Assembly: GCF_026965555.1 (NCBI RefSeq)
Contig: NZ_CP114040.1
Coordinates: 7,378,001 to 7,442,000 of the forward strand
Direction of reading: 5' to 3'
Origin: Nannocystis punicea
GTDB taxonomy: Bacteria; Myxococcota_A; Polyangia; Nannocystales; Nannocystaceae
DNA: 64,000 nucleotides
This document shows, one piece after another, positions 6,266 through 16,456 of the stretch. The translations under genes and the position numbers were made by a program. The notes beneath the pieces are model-generated. The model ran no database searches, was not told the origin of the DNA, and was given only the letters and a program-made list of their open reading frames with translations. The number at the start of each line of letters is the position of its first letter. Within the stretch, counting starts at the first letter, position 1.

Positions 6266-9199
6266 CTACTCGAGCAGCGCGAGCAGGTCGTTGCGGGTGA
6301 TCGCCGCCGCGCCCGCTGCGTCCTCGAGGGCCGCCTGGGCGATCGCCCGCTTGCGGGCCTGGAGGGCCAGGATTCGCTCCTCCACCGTCTCCTCGGCGAC
6401 CAGGCGGTGCACGATCACCGGGCGCTCCTGGCCGATCCGGTGGGCGCGGTCGGCGGCCTGGTCCTCGACGGCGGGGTTCCACCACGGGTCGAGCAGGAAC
6501 ACGTGGTCGGCCGCGGTCAGGTTCAGGCCGGTGCCGCCGGCCTTGAGCGAGATCAGCATCACCGGCGGCCCGTCCGGGTCCTGGAAGCGCGTCACCACCC
6601 CGGCGCGGTCGCGCGTCGAGCCGTCGAGGCGGCAGAACGAGAGCCCTGCCGCCCGCAGCCCCGGCTCGCACAGGTCGAGCAGGCTGGTCCACTGCGAGAA
6701 CACCAGCGCCTTGTGGCCCTCGGCGATCGCCTCGGTCAGCGTCTCGAGCAGCAGCTCGAGCTTCGACGAGCGGCGGGCCGATTGGCCCGGCACCAGCGCC
6801 GAGTGACAGGCCGCCTGGCGCAGGCGCAGCAGCGCCTCGAGGGCCGCCAGCACCCCGCCGCCGGCCTGCAGCTGGGCCACCACTTCCTCGTGCGTGGCCG
6901 CGCGGACCGCCTCGTACACCGCCCGCTCGCGCGCGTCGAGCGTGCAGCGCAGCACCACCTCGGTGCGCGGCGGCAGCTCGCGCGCCACCTCTTGCTTGCG
7001 CCGGCGCAGCACGAACGGCGCGATCCGCCGCCGCAGCAGCCGGGCCGCCGCCTGGTCGCCGTCGCCGATCGGCCGGCCGAAGCGCTCCTGGAAGTCCGCG
7101 CGCCCGCCGAGCAGCCCCGGGTTGATGAAGTGGATCTGGCTCCACAGCTCGTCGAGGCGGTTCTCCACCGGCGTGCCCGTCATCGCCAGCCGCCAGCCGA
7201 CCTGCAGGCCGAACGCCGCCCGCGCGACCTGGCTCTCGGGGTTCTTGATCGCCTGCGCCTCGTCGAGGATCACCGCGTCCCAGCGCTCGCCGGCCAGCGC
7301 CTCGGCGTCGAGCCGCAGCAGCGCGTAGCTGGTGAGCGTGAGGTCGGCCTGCGGATCGAGGCGCCGCTTGGGCCCGTGGTACACGCTGACCCGAAGGCCA
7401 GGTCGGAACTTCTCCGCCTCCGCGGCCCAGTTGTGCAGCACGCTGGTCGGCGCGACCACCAGCGTCCGCCCCCGCACCGCGCACAGCGCCTGCAGCGTCT
7501 TGCCGAGGCCCATGTCGTCGGCGAGCAGCGCCCCGAGCCCGGCCTCGCGGAGGAACGCCAGCCAGTCGACCCCGCGCCGCTGGTACGGCCGCAGCTCGAC
7601 CTGCAGGTCGGCCGGCAGGCGCGACTCGGGGATCGCCTCGAAGCCCTCGACCAGCGCCGCCAGCCCGGCCAGCTCCGGCGGCGGCGGGTGGTCGAGCGCG
7701 CGGCACAGCTCGGCCAACGCCGGCCGGGTCCAGGCCGCCGGCTCGCCGCCCTGCTCGCGCGCGGCCAGCAGCAGCGCCACCTCCGACCCGAACCGCGACA
7801 ACCAGTCGACCGGCAGCGGCGCCACCCCGCCGTCGTCGAGCACCACTTCGCTCGCGCCCGCCTGCCACGCCTCGAGCACCCGGCGCGCGTCCGCCTTCGA
7901 GACATGTTCCAAAGAACCTGTCTCGAAGGCAATGCCCAATCGGCCACCCTCGCCGGCGACCACGCGGGCGTGCAGCGGCCCCTTGCGCACGAACTCGCGG
8001 TGCGACTCGCCGACGACCTCGCCGCCGTCGAACCCGCGCATGGCCTCGGCCAGGCCGACCGCCAGCGGCCCGACGGCGCTGGTCGTGCGCCCGAACTGCA
8101 GCCCGAGCTCGGCGAGCCGGCGCACCAGCGACGCCTCGGCCAGGGCGTCGCGGCGCGGCACCTCGCGCCCGCGGATCACCAGCCGCCCGGCCTCGACCCG
8201 CGCCGCCTCGGGCGTCCCATAGACCAGGACCGGAAGGACAGACATCCCCGTGCCCGCGCGACCGACCTCGAACACCACCCGCGGGCGCGCGTCGGACAGC
8301 ACCGGCAGGCGGTCGGTCTTCTCGCGGAAGCCCTTGACCCGCGCGCGCAGGGCCGGGATGGCCTCGGCCACCAGCTCGCCGGCGCGCTCGGGCGGGAAGT
8401 GCAGCCCGGTGCGCAGCTCGGCCGCCTCCTTGGGCCCGATCCCGCCGTTGTCGAAGCAGCGCAGCACGTCGCCGCACAGCACCACCCCGCTGGCCGCGAA
8501 CACCTCGGTGATCGTCGGGTCGCGGACGATGTACAGGCGGAACCCCTTGCCGCCCTCGAACGCCGCGACCCGCCCGTGGTAGCCGGCCGGCTCGGCCCCG
8601 GCGGTGATCTTCTTGCCGTCGAGGGTGATGTCCTCGCAGCCGGCCAGCGCCGGCAGCAGCTTGCGCGTGATCACCGGCGCCAGCCCGCCGCGCTTGTAGA
8701 TCCCCAGCGCCCCCTCGGCCTCGAGGTCGGCCGCGGTCGCCACGATCCCCGGGCCCTCGACCTTGCCGCCGGTGATCGCCCCCAGGCTGTGGCCGAGCGG
8801 CGTCTCCTTGCCTTCGGGACCTGTCCCTTCGGACACCCGCACTCGCACCAGCTCGAGCCCGCCCTCGGCCCGGCGGAAGCGGTAGCCGACCCGGCCCGCG
8901 CGCTCGCTGCCCCGCGGCATCGCCTCGCCGGCCTCGACCGCGCGCTGCAGGGCGATCGCCGCCGCCGCGACGTGGAAGCAGCACTCGCCGGCGTCGTCGC
9001 AGTCGCAGCTCCACTCGGCGTCGCCCGGGTACAGCGCGACCGTCGGGCTCTTGCCCGCGCCCTTGACCGCCACGCGCAGCACGACCTCGTCGCGGTCGCG
9101 CCGGACCCCCGCGACCGCCCCGGCGCGCGCGAGCTCGACCCCGCGCGACCAGTCCCGCGGCGTGCACGCGGCGCGCACCGCATCGAGGAGGGCTCGCAC
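6266..9199 (-). CDS. SWIM zinc-finger / SNF2-family DEAD-like helicase
   Basis: This is a 977-residue DNA-dependent ATPase of the SNF2/RapA class. An N-terminal SWIM zinc finger has C65, C67, C74 and H76. A long middle region precedes the SNF2 motor, with Walker A (DDMGLGKT, about residue 560) and motif II (ILDEAQAIKN, about 645). The C-terminal helicase lobe has ALVFSQW, LISLKAGGTGLNL and DRAHRIGQ. It is full length for bacterial SWIM-SNF2 proteins, which are thought to remodel protein-DNA or polymerase-DNA complexes. Three R14-type segments lie in frame in non-motor parts (7902-7943, 8223-8246, 8819-8833). It is convergent with the sigma gene. The preceding 850 bp has no gene. Confidence 0.93.
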   Translation of the reverse strand: MRALLDAVRAACTPRDWSRGVELARAGAVAGVRRDRDEVVLRVAVKGAGKSPTVALYPGDAEWSCDCDDAGECCFHVAAAAIALQRAVEAGEAMPRGSERAGRVGYRFRRAEGGLELVRVRVSEGTGPEGKETPLGHSLGAITGGKVEGPGIVATAADLEAEGALGIYKRGGLAPVITRKLLPALAGCEDITLDGKKITAGAEPAGYHGRVAAFEGGKGFRLYIVRDPTITEVFAASGVVLCGDVLRCFDNGGIGPKEAAELRTGLHFPPERAGELVAEAIPALRARVKGFREKTDRLPVLSDARPRVVFEVGRAGTGMSVLPVLVYGTPEAARVEAGRLVIRGREVPRRDALAEASLVRRLAELGLQFGRTTSAVGPLAVGLAEAMRGFDGGEVVGESHREFVRKGPLHARVVAGEGGRLGIAFETGSLEHVSKADARRVLEAWQAGASEVVLDDGGVAPLPVDWLSRFGSEVALLLAAREQGGEPAAWTRPALAELCRALDHPPPPELAGLAALVEGFEAIPESRLPADLQVELRPYQRRGVDWLAFLREAGLGALLADDMGLGKTLQALCAVRGRTLVVAPTSVLHNWAAEAEKFRPGLRVSVYHGPKRRLDPQADLTLTSYALLRLDAEALAGERWDAVILDEAQAIKNPESQVARAAFGLQVGWRLAMTGTPVENRLDELWSQIHFINPGLLGGRADFQERFGRPIGDGDQAAARLLRRRIAPFVLRRRKQEVARELPPRTEVVLRCTLDARERAVYEAVRAATHEEVVAQLQAGGGVLAALEALLRLRQAACHSALVPGQSARRSSKLELLLETLTEAIAEGHKALVFSQWTSLLDLCEPGLRAAGLSFCRLDGSTRDRAGVVTRFQDPDGPPVMLISLKAGGTGLNLTAADHVFLLDPWWNPAVEDQAADRAHRIGQERPVIVHRLVAEETVEERILALQARKRAIAQAALEDAAGAAAITRNDLLALLE
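7902..7943. repeat. In-frame R14 array inside the SNF2 gene, 3 units (42 bp)
   Basis: Units start at 7902, 7916 and 7930, exactly 14 bp apart, so three units equal 14 codons and keep the frame. They encode part of the segment ETGSLEHVSKAD (about residues 419-433), between the N-terminal region and the motor domain. Confidence 0.8.
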
Positions 9200-9529
9200 G
9201 CGCGGTCGCCTAGCACGACCGGGCTGCGCTGTCAGCCGCCCGCCCGTCCCTGGCCGCAGAAGCCGCGCCAGAGGCCCCGGCGGCGCCTCCGCTGCGGCCT
9301 GGCGCTCGCACCTGCCCCCGCGACCAGGCGCGAAGGGGGCGCGTTGCGCCGGGCGCGGCTCCGAATTTAACAGCGGCGAAAGGTGCCGCCTCGCGCGTCA
9401 TCGACGAGTCTCATTCGCGGACGGCCGGACCTCGCCGACCCCCCGCGTCCCTCCTCCAGGGACCTCGCGCGCGCCGGTTCCTCTGCATCCCGCTCGCCGA
9501 CCCGGCAGCGCGCCGCGCACGTGGGGCAA

Positions 9530-9921
9530 CGCGGGCAACGGGAAGCTGCCGCGCTCGCATGGCCGCCGACCATCACCGCCATCCTCGACCCAGCGTAGGG
9601 GCAACGCGAAGCTGCCGCGCTCGCATGGCCGCCGGCCCATCACCGCCATCCTCGACCCCGCGTAGGGGCAACGCGAAGCTGCCGCGCTCGCATGGCCGCC
9701 GGACCATCACCGCCGAAGCCATCCTCGACCCCGCGTAGGGGCAACGCGAAGCTGCCGCGCTCGCATGGCCGCCGGCCCATCACCGCCGAAGCCATCCTCG
9801 ACCCCGCGTAGGGGCAACGCGAAGCTGCCGCGCTCGCATGGCCGCCGGACCATCACCGCCGAAGCCATCTTCGACCCCGCGTAGGGGCAACGCGAAGCTG
9901 CCGCGCTCGTATGGCCGCCGG
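9530..9921. repeat. Tandem repeat, 66-73 bp unit, about 5.5 copies
   Basis: The block GAAGCTGCCGCGCTCGCATG recurs at 9542, 9608, 9675, 9748, 9821 and, with one change, at 9894. Spacings are 66, 67, 73, 73 and 73 bp. The 73-bp version has an extra GAAGCC. Units contain a GTAGGGGCAACGCG block. It fills the middle of an 854-bp gap (9200-10053) in which I see no gene. The small ORFs across it are by-products of the repeat. Confidence 0.92.
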
Positions 9922-10053
9922 GCCTCGACGCCGCGTCGCTCGCCGGCGACGACCCTTCGCCTCTCACGTTCGCCCTCACTCGAGCAGCCGCCGACGACTC
10001 ACCGCCGGCCCAAGGGCCCTTCGCCCGCGCGTCACACGCCGACACTCTGCGCT

Positions 10054-11121
10054 TCACGTCGGTCGCGGCTCGGGCAGCCCCGGCGGCAGGCGCCCCAGCG
10101 CGAGCGGCTGCAACGGCGACATCGGCGGCGTGCCCACGCGCTGACGCCACGCCTCCGGCCCGAGCGGCTGGATCACGTCCCCACGGGCGCGGCAAGCCGC
10201 CAGCGCCGCGTCGAGCGTGGCCGGCTCACACGGGTGCAGCACCACCAGCGGACCTATCGCCCCCGCGTGGGCCGGCGGCGGCTCGATCGGCGGCGCGCGC
10301 AGCAGCGCCGGCGCGAGGTACGTGCGCGGCTCGCCGGGGCGCTCGAGCTGTCCTCCGGGACAGAGCACCCTGGCCCCGGGGACAGCCGACCACGCGGCCA
10401 GGGCGACCTTGTACACCTCGGCCAGCGCCGGCTCGACCGGCCCGGCGAACATCTCCGGGTCGTCGGGCGGCCCGAACGCCGCCCCGACCCACAGCCGGTG
10501 CAGGTGCCGCTCGAGCCGCTCGAGCGGCCCGGCGACGAACGCCTGCACGATGCGCCGCGGATCGGCCCCGCCGCGGCGCAGCCCCGACAGCGCCAGCGCG
10601 TACGCGGCCAGCTCGCGGTCGGCGTCGGCGTGGACCGCAGCCACGCGCGGCCGCGCCGGCGTCACCCCGACCAACTCCCACCCGCGCGCCTCGTCCGGGC
10701 CCGCCTCGCCGGCCGCGCCGATCGTCAGCGCCTCGCCGGCCTGCTCGCGCGACAGCTCGTCGCGCAGCTCGGCCAGCAGCTCCGGCACCACCGCGCTCGC
10801 CCCGACCTCGACCTCGAGGTGCACGCGCCGGCCCTGGCGCAGCAGCGTGCTCACGATCAGCAGGCTCTCGAGCGGCTGGTCCTTGCGCTCGCACACCCGC
10901 GCGGGCGGCCCTCCGAGCCCGTGGAAGCGCCGCTCGCGGAGCGCCCACAGCCCGCGCTGGACCTTGCCGATCGCCTTGTGCCGGTCCCACGCGACCATCC
11001 CGTGGGTGCGCGCCAGCGCCTCGCCGATCGCGTCGGCCCGCGCCGCCAGGAGCCCCAGCAAGGCGACCTGGCGCGCCCGCGCTGCAGCGGCGATCCGCTC
11101 GGGCTTCAGGCTCACCAGCAC
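10054..11121 (-). CDS. Aldehyde-dehydrogenase-like protein, probably catalytically inactive
   Basis: The 355-residue product resembles a shrunken aldehyde dehydrogenase. RRVHLEVEVGASAVVPELL sits where the NAD-binding strand-helix of the family occurs. GGADPRRIVQAFV aligns with the active-site segment, and the later stretches VGAAFGPPDDPEMFAGPV, ARVLCPGG and TYLAPALL match the order of the C-terminal family blocks. The catalytic Cys of the GQxC motif is absent, replaced by Gly/Ala, and the chain is about 130 residues short. It is therefore likely a pseudoenzyme or a binding protein, if the assignment holds. Two R14 units lie in frame (10348-10385). No neighbour on the same strand points to a pathway. 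Confidence 0.6.
   Translation of the reverse strand: MLVSLKPERIAAAARARQVALLGLLAARADAIGEALARTHGMVAWDRHKAIGKVQRGLWALRERRFHGLGGPPARVCERKDQPLESLLIVSTLLRQGRRVHLEVEVGASAVVPELLAELRDELSREQAGEALTIGAAGEAGPDEARGWELVGVTPARPRVAAVHADADRELAAYALALSGLRRGGADPRRIVQAFVAGPLERLERHLHRLWVGAAFGPPDDPEMFAGPVEPALAEVYKVALAAWSAVPGARVLCPGGQLERPGEPRTYLAPALLRAPPIEPPPAHAGAIGPLVVLHPCEPATLDAALAACRARGDVIQPLGPEAWRQRVGTPPMSPLQPLALGRLPPGLPEPRPT
10348..10385. repeat. Two intragenic R14 copies
   Basis: CTGTCCTCCGGGACAG at 10348-10363 is a 6-bp stem with a 4-nt centre. A diverged copy, CTGGCCCCGGGGACAG, lies at 10370-10385. Both are in frame within the aldehyde-dehydrogenase-like gene, near the segment encoding PGARVLCPGGQLERPG. Confidence 0.7.
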
Positions 11122-11290
11122 CCGCTATACCACGCCGAGCCGGCCCGCGCGGGCTCACAGACGCGCTCGCGCCCACCGGCCGGCATGCGCCGACCTGCGT
11201 CGTCGCCCGGTGTCTTCCTCGGTCCGGACCTCGCGCTCGGCTCCGCCAGCGATCGGCCAGCGATCTTGCAGCGCCCATCACTCGGCGCCA

Positions 11291-11425
11291 ACCTCATCGC
11301 TCGGTGTCTTGCGAAGTTCGGCTCGGCTCCGGCAGCCACCGACCTCGAGACATTCAGCCGTCGCATCGCTCGACGTCTGGCGAAGTTCGGCGCCCGCGCT
11401 GAGCTCCGGCTGCGACCGACCTCGA
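11291..11425. repeat. Degenerate direct repeat in a gene-free gap
   Basis: A block CATCGCTCGGTGTCTTGCGA near 11296 and CATCGCTCGACGTCTGGCGA near 11374 are followed by similar sequence ending CCGACCTCGAGA. The two copies are roughly 80 bp long and imperfect. Apart from this and the adjoining R14 array, the 418-bp stretch 11122-11539 shows nothing gene-like. Confidence 0.5.
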
Positions 11426-11474
11426 GATCTCCTGCGATCCATCGGCGCCCGTCGCGCTCAGCCTGCTCGAGCGG

Positions 11475-11551
11475 ACAGGCCCCTTAAAACATGTCCCCAG
11501 GAGCATGCCCCTACGAGCATGCTTTTTAAAGCACCTGCCTCAAGGGCCAGG
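11475..11551. repeat. R14 array, 5 units, overlapping the punA stop codon
   Basis: Units start at 11475, 11489, 11503, 11517 and 11531, each 14 bp apart (ACAGGCCC, ACATGTCC, GCATGCCC, GCATGCTT, GCACCTGC), ending GGCCAGG. The stop codon of punA (11540-11542, reverse strand) lies within the last unit, so its final codons (PPGP) are repeat-derived. Confidence 0.85.
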
Positions 11552-12364
11552 CGGCTCGGCCAGCAGCCCGCGCAGCAGGCTGGCCACCTGCGGCTTGGCC
11601 TCGCGGGTGCGGACCTGGACCTCGTCGTGGCTGAGGCCGACCTGGCTGGCGGCGTTGGTGACCACGCCGACGCCGCACACTGCAGCGCGGTGGGCCGCGG
11701 CGAGGATCGCCTCGTAGGTGGTCGACATGCCGACGACCTGGCCGCCGAGCGCGCGCAGGGCCGCGGTCTCGGCCGGGGTCTCGTACTGCGGGCCGCGGGC
11801 GTGGGCGTAGACCACCTCGGCCAGCTTGCTCGCGCCGAGGCCGGGGTCGATCGCCTGCAGGCGGGCGCGCAGGTGCGGGCTGTAGAGCTGGCTCATGTCG
11901 ATGAAGCGGGCGCCGACCAGCGGGGTCGGGCCGAACAGGTTCATCTGGTCCTTGAGCAGCACCACCTGGCCGGTGCGCAGCGCCGGGTCGAGCCCGCCGA
12001 CGGCGCAGGTCAGGCACACGCCGCGGGCCCCGTTGGCCAGCATCGCCCACAGCGGCGCGGTGACGACGTTGATCGGGTGGCCCTCGTAGGGGTGGATCCG
12101 GCCGGTCTGCACGCACACGCGCAGCTTGCCGATGGTGCCGAACACCAGCGCGTTGCCGTGGCCGGCGACGGTGGGCACCGGCAGGCCGAGGCCGCGCAGC
12201 GGGATCGAGCCCTCCACCGTCATGCCGAGGCCGTCGGGGCCGTCGCCGGCCATGCCGACGAAGCCGGAGCCGGACACCACGACCCAGTCGATCGAGGCGC
12301 CCTCGAGGCGCTCACGCAGGTGTTCGGCGGCGCGGTGGTAGTGCGGGTCTTCGGAGTGGAGCAT
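11540..12364 (-). CDS. punA: Purine-nucleoside phosphorylase (trimeric type)
   Basis: The 274-residue length fits the trimeric PNP family, which splits purine nucleosides with phosphate to give the free base and ribose 1-phosphate in purine salvage. Family blocks are in order: SGSGFVGM (phosphate loop), QTGRIHPYEGH (the RxHxYEG motif), GGLDPALRTGQ, YARGPQYETPAE-like HARGPQYETPAE, VGMSTTYEAILA in place of VGMST, and VVTNAAS (base-binding Asn). It ends inside an R14 array. The kinase gene lies 13 bp upstream on the same strand, so the two are probably co-transcribed, an association with no obvious biochemical reason. Confidence 0.92.
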   Translation of the reverse strand: MLHSEDPHYHRAAEHLRERLEGASIDWVVVSGSGFVGMAGDGPDGLGMTVEGSIPLRGLGLPVPTVAGHGNALVFGTIGKLRVCVQTGRIHPYEGHPINVVTAPLWAMLANGARGVCLTCAVGGLDPALRTGQVVLLKDQMNLFGPTPLVGARFIDMSQLYSPHLRARLQAIDPGLGASKLAEVVYAHARGPQYETPAETAALRALGGQVVGMSTTYEAILAAAHRAAVCGVGVVTNAASQVGLSHDEVQVRTREAKPQVASLLRGLLAEPPGP

Positions 12365-12377
12365 GCGAGGCCAAGCT

Positions 12378-13424
12378 CTACAGGCTCATCACCGCCAGCA
12401 CAACGCCGAGCGCGATGCCGATGGTCACGCCGATGCCGACCGCGATCATCGTCGTCCGCGTCGCCCCGCTCGGCGGCGAGCCGCCCGCGGCGCCCGTCGG
12501 CGTCTTCTTCTGCTCCTGCCGGATCTTCTCGTTGATCTCCTCCGGCGAGCGCAGCTCGACGTCCGCGTGACGCGGCGGCACCTGCCCGCCGAGGCGCTTC
12601 GAGATCTCGGTGAGGCCGACCTTGAGCTCCTCGAACGACGGGCGCACGTCGGGCCGGCGGCTCATCATCCGCCGGCACAGGTCGGACAGCGCCTCGTCGA
12701 AGCCCTTGATCTCGTACTTGAGCTCGGGCCGCTCCGAACGCAGGTGGCGGCGCACCACCGCGGTGTAGTGGTCGTCCTGGCCGCCCTTGCGGAACGGCGG
12801 GTGACCGCTGCACATGTGAAACAGCGAGCAGCCGAGCGCATAGACGTCGGCGCGCGCGTCGACCTCCTTGCCCATCGCCTGCTCGGGCGCGAGGTAGTCC
12901 GGCGTGCCGACGAACACGCCCGTGGCCGTGATCGACAGGTCCTCTTGCAGCGCCTTGGCCAGGCCGAAGTCGGTCACCTTGACGATGCCGGTCGACGTCA
13001 CCACCAGGTTCGACGGCTTCACGTCGCGGTGCACGACGCCCACGCGCTGGGTCTCGGCGAGCCCGATCGCCGCCTGACGGATGACCTCCGCCGCGTCGCC
13101 CGGGTGCAGCGCGCCCCGCTTCTTCAGCATCGCGCCGATGTCCTCGCCGTCGAGGAACTCCATCGCCAGGAAGGGCCGGTCCTCGTGCTCGCCGATGAAG
13201 TACACCGCCACCACGTTGGGGTGATTCATCTGCGCCAGGGCCTTGCCCTCGCGGAGGAACCGCGTCTTGAACTCCTCGGACTCGCGGTGCTTCTTGCCGA
13301 GGATCTTGATCGCCACCCGCCGGCCGAGACCGGCGTCGACGCCCTCATAGACCTCCCCCATGGCCCCCTTGCCGACGAGGCCTTTGACCTTGTAGGGGCC
13401 GATCTGGGTCGGAACCGACGACAT
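12378..13424 (-). CDS. Membrane-anchored serine/threonine protein kinase (PknB-like)
   Basis: The 348-residue protein has a complete Hanks-type kinase domain: glycine loop (GKGAMGEVYEG), VAIK lysine, catalytic loop VVHRDVKPSN (an RD kinase), DFG (VTDFGLAK), and the activation-segment end TPDYLAPEQA. A basic/acidic linker of about 60 residues follows, then one C-terminal membrane helix (MIAVGIGVTIGIALGVV), so the kinase faces the cytoplasm with almost no external part. Such short-tailed kinases are numerous in myxobacteria and act in developmental and metabolic phosphorylation cascades. All catalytic residues are present. It reads into punA 13 bp downstream. Confidence 0.93.
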   Translation of the reverse strand: MSSVPTQIGPYKVKGLVGKGAMGEVYEGVDAGLGRRVAIKILGKKHRESEEFKTRFLREGKALAQMNHPNVVAVYFIGEHEDRPFLAMEFLDGEDIGAMLKKRGALHPGDAAEVIRQAAIGLAETQRVGVVHRDVKPSNLVVTSTGIVKVTDFGLAKALQEDLSITATGVFVGTPDYLAPEQAMGKEVDARADVYALGCSLFHMCSGHPPFRKGGQDDHYTAVVRRHLRSERPELKYEIKGFDEALSDLCRRMMSRRPDVRPSFEELKVGLTEISKRLGGQVPPRHADVELRSPEEINEKIRQEQKKTPTGAAGGSPPSGATRTTMIAVGIGVTIGIALGVVLAVMSL

Positions 13425-13644
13425 CGCCCGTCCAACCTAGCACGGACCGCGCCGGCGCCGCTACGTTGCGAACAAACGGCCCCTACCGGCGTTCCACGCG
13501 ATCCCGCGGGCCTCGCGGCGCCCCTTCGGCGCCGGCGCAGTCTCCGGCCCGCGCACCCCGGCGACCGCCCTCACAGGCCCACGCGAGCCCCCAGGGCGCC
13601 GCAAGCCCCGCGACGGCCCGGCGCGCGGGTCGGCCGCACGCGCA

Positions 13645-15060
<1,416 letters not shown>

Positions 15061-15121
15061 CGCCAGCCCCGGAGGATGCCCGAGCCGCGCACCTCCTGTC
15101 GAGGCCACGCGGGCAGCGCAA

Positions 15122-15607
15122 CTAGTGCGACAGCGGGCCCGCCGGCAACCACGCGGCGGGCTTGCCGGCGAGGAAGCCCGGCATGCTCGAGCCGGGCGCG
15201 CCGAGCTTCAGCCCGAGCTCCGTCAGCACCTCGCGCACGCGCCGGGCGCTCGGATCGTTCGGCTTGTGGTGGCAGCGGAGATCGAGGAGGCCCGACAGGA
15301 AGGCGGCGGTGTCGTCGGCGAGGTAGACCAGCGCGTCCTCCTCGTGATCCCACATCACCCACGGCAGCCCGACCTTCAGGTCGACGTAGCGCCCGTACGC
15401 GCTGCCTCCGCCGTCCATCGCCACCACGAAGAACTTCGGCGCGTGACAGTCCAGATGCTCCGCGGGCATCGGCGCGAGCTCGAACATCAGCCGCTCGAGG
15501 TCGTCGTAGAACTGCGAGTCGGCGTCGGCCCGGGCGATCACGCGGCGCAGCGCCTCGTCGGGCGGCAGGCCGAGCGCGTCGTAGTCGGCGAGGTAGTGGC
15601 GATCCAT
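15122..15607 (-). CDS. SMI1/KNR4 (SUKH)-like small protein
   Basis: The 161-residue cytoplasmic protein has no signal peptide. Its centre (FFVVAMDGGGSAYGRYVDL, then PWVMWDHEEDALVYLADDTAAFL) resembles the SUKH fold, in which an FxxDGGGxxY-like turn is followed by a strand and the acidic W-x-H/D region. Bacterial SUKH proteins include immunity proteins against contact-dependent or polymorphic toxins, but many have no known role. No toxin gene is adjacent. It lies between dnaB and the rplI operon with 45 bp to a divergent lipoprotein gene. I am fairly sure the gene is real, less so of the family. Confidence 0.6.
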   Translation of the reverse strand: MDRHYLADYDALGLPPDEALRRVIARADADSQFYDDLERLMFELAPMPAEHLDCHAPKFFVVAMDGGGSAYGRYVDLKVGLPWVMWDHEEDALVYLADDTAAFLSGLLDLRCHHKPNDPSARRVREVLTELGLKLGAPGSSMPGFLAGKPAAWLPAGPLSH

Positions 15608-15652
15608 CGGCCCAGACTTTCACGCCGCGGCCGGCCGTGGCAAGGTGACCGC

Positions 15653-15889
15653 ATGCGCTTCGTCCTCGTCGCCCTCGCCGCCCTCGCGTTGCCCGCCTGC
15701 GCCGGCAAGCTGGAGAAAGCCACGCGCACCCAGGCCGCCGCCGACTTCAAGTGCGACGCCGACAAGCTGAAGGTCCGCGGCGACGAGGTCTACGGCAAGT
15801 ACCACGTCGCCGGCTGCGGACAGAAAGGCGTCTACTCGGCCCAGTGCCTCATGGGCGACTGCAGCGCCCAGCGCCTCCAGGGCGAGTAG
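15653..15889 (+). CDS. Small lipoprotein of unknown function
   Basis: The 78-residue product has a clean lipoprotein signal: MRFVLVALAALALPAC with Cys16 as the lipidation site. The mature 63 residues contain four more Cys (FKCDADK, VAGCGQKG, SAQCLMGDC), suggesting disulfides in the periplasm or at the surface. The overall pattern (CDADKLKV near the start, a GCGQK turn) is common in short myxobacterial lipoproteins but has no assigned role. It is divergent from the SUKH-like gene and convergent with rplI, and a hairpin terminator lies between it and rplI. Confidence 0.8.
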   Translation: MRFVLVALAALALPACAGKLEKATRTQAAADFKCDADKLKVRGDEVYGKYHVAGCGQKGVYSAQCLMGDCSAQRLQGE

Positions 15890-15911
15890 CGGCGCGCCGC
15901 CGAGAAAGCGA

Positions 15912-15938
15912 CGAGGGGCCCGCATCGCGGACCCCTCG
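15912..15938. terminator. Hairpin terminator between the small lipoprotein gene and rplI
   Basis: CGAGGGGCCCGC and GCGGACCCCTCG form an 11-bp stem with one mismatch and a 3-nt loop, placed between convergent genes. There is no long T run on the plus strand. On the minus strand it is followed by a short CTTTC. It may serve both directions. Confidence 0.6.
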
Positions 15939-15981
15939 CCTTCGACTCACGCGACCGACCCGCGGCGGGCCGGCGCGGCGC

Positions 15982-16428
15982 TCACACGCCGACCACGTTG
16001 ACGCGGATCGTCTCGGTGATGTCGCCGCTGAAGCGCACCGGCACCTCGTAGGTGCCGATGTTCTTGAACGGCTCGTCGAGCTTGATCAGCTTGCGGTCGA
16101 TGGTGATGTTCTGGTTGGCCAGCGCCTCGGCGATGTCCTTGGTGGACACGGAGCCGAACAGCTTGCCCTCGGCGCCCTTCTTGCGGGCGATCGAGACCGA
16201 CACGCCCTTGAGCTTCTGCGCCATCGCCTTGTGCTCGGCGAGCACGCGCGCCTGCTCGGCGGCGATCAGGCGCTTCTGGTGCTCGAGCTGGGCCATGTTG
16301 CCGCGGGTAGCGGCGAGCGCCAGCCCGCGCGGGATGAGGTAGTTGCGGCCGTAACCCGGGCGCACCTTGACCACCTCGCCGGCGCGGCCGAGGCCGGGGA
16401 CGTCGCTGCGGAGGATGAGTTCCAACAT
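15982..16428 (-). CDS. rplI: 50S ribosomal protein L9
   Basis: The 148-residue protein is of standard length. It begins MLELILRSDVPGLGRAGEVV and contains VRPGYGRNYLIPRGLA, the diagnostic N-terminal RNA-binding block. A long connecting helix (LEHQKRLIAAEQARVLAEH) and a C-terminal domain (KLFGSVSTKDIAEAL) follow. L9 binds 23S rRNA domain V and helps maintain reading frame. It is the last gene of the rpsF-rpsR-rplI operon, 28 bp after rpsR. Confidence 0.97.
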   Translation of the reverse strand: MLELILRSDVPGLGRAGEVVKVRPGYGRNYLIPRGLALAATRGNMAQLEHQKRLIAAEQARVLAEHKAMAQKLKGVSVSIARKKGAEGKLFGSVSTKDIAEALANQNITIDRKLIKLDEPFKNIGTYEVPVRFSGDITETIRVNVVGV

Positions 16429-16456
16429 GAGCGAAAAACCTTTCTGTCCTCGGAGA

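Noticed and set aside
6407..9370. A 987-residue plus-strand frame opposite the SNF2 helicase
   Set aside because: It is an Arg/Gln/Leu-rich shadow of a well-supported helicase on the other strand.
9383..10144. Several small ORFs over the 66-73 bp repeats
   Set aside because: They only re-read the repeat unit in different frames and have no RBS, family or consistent codon pattern.
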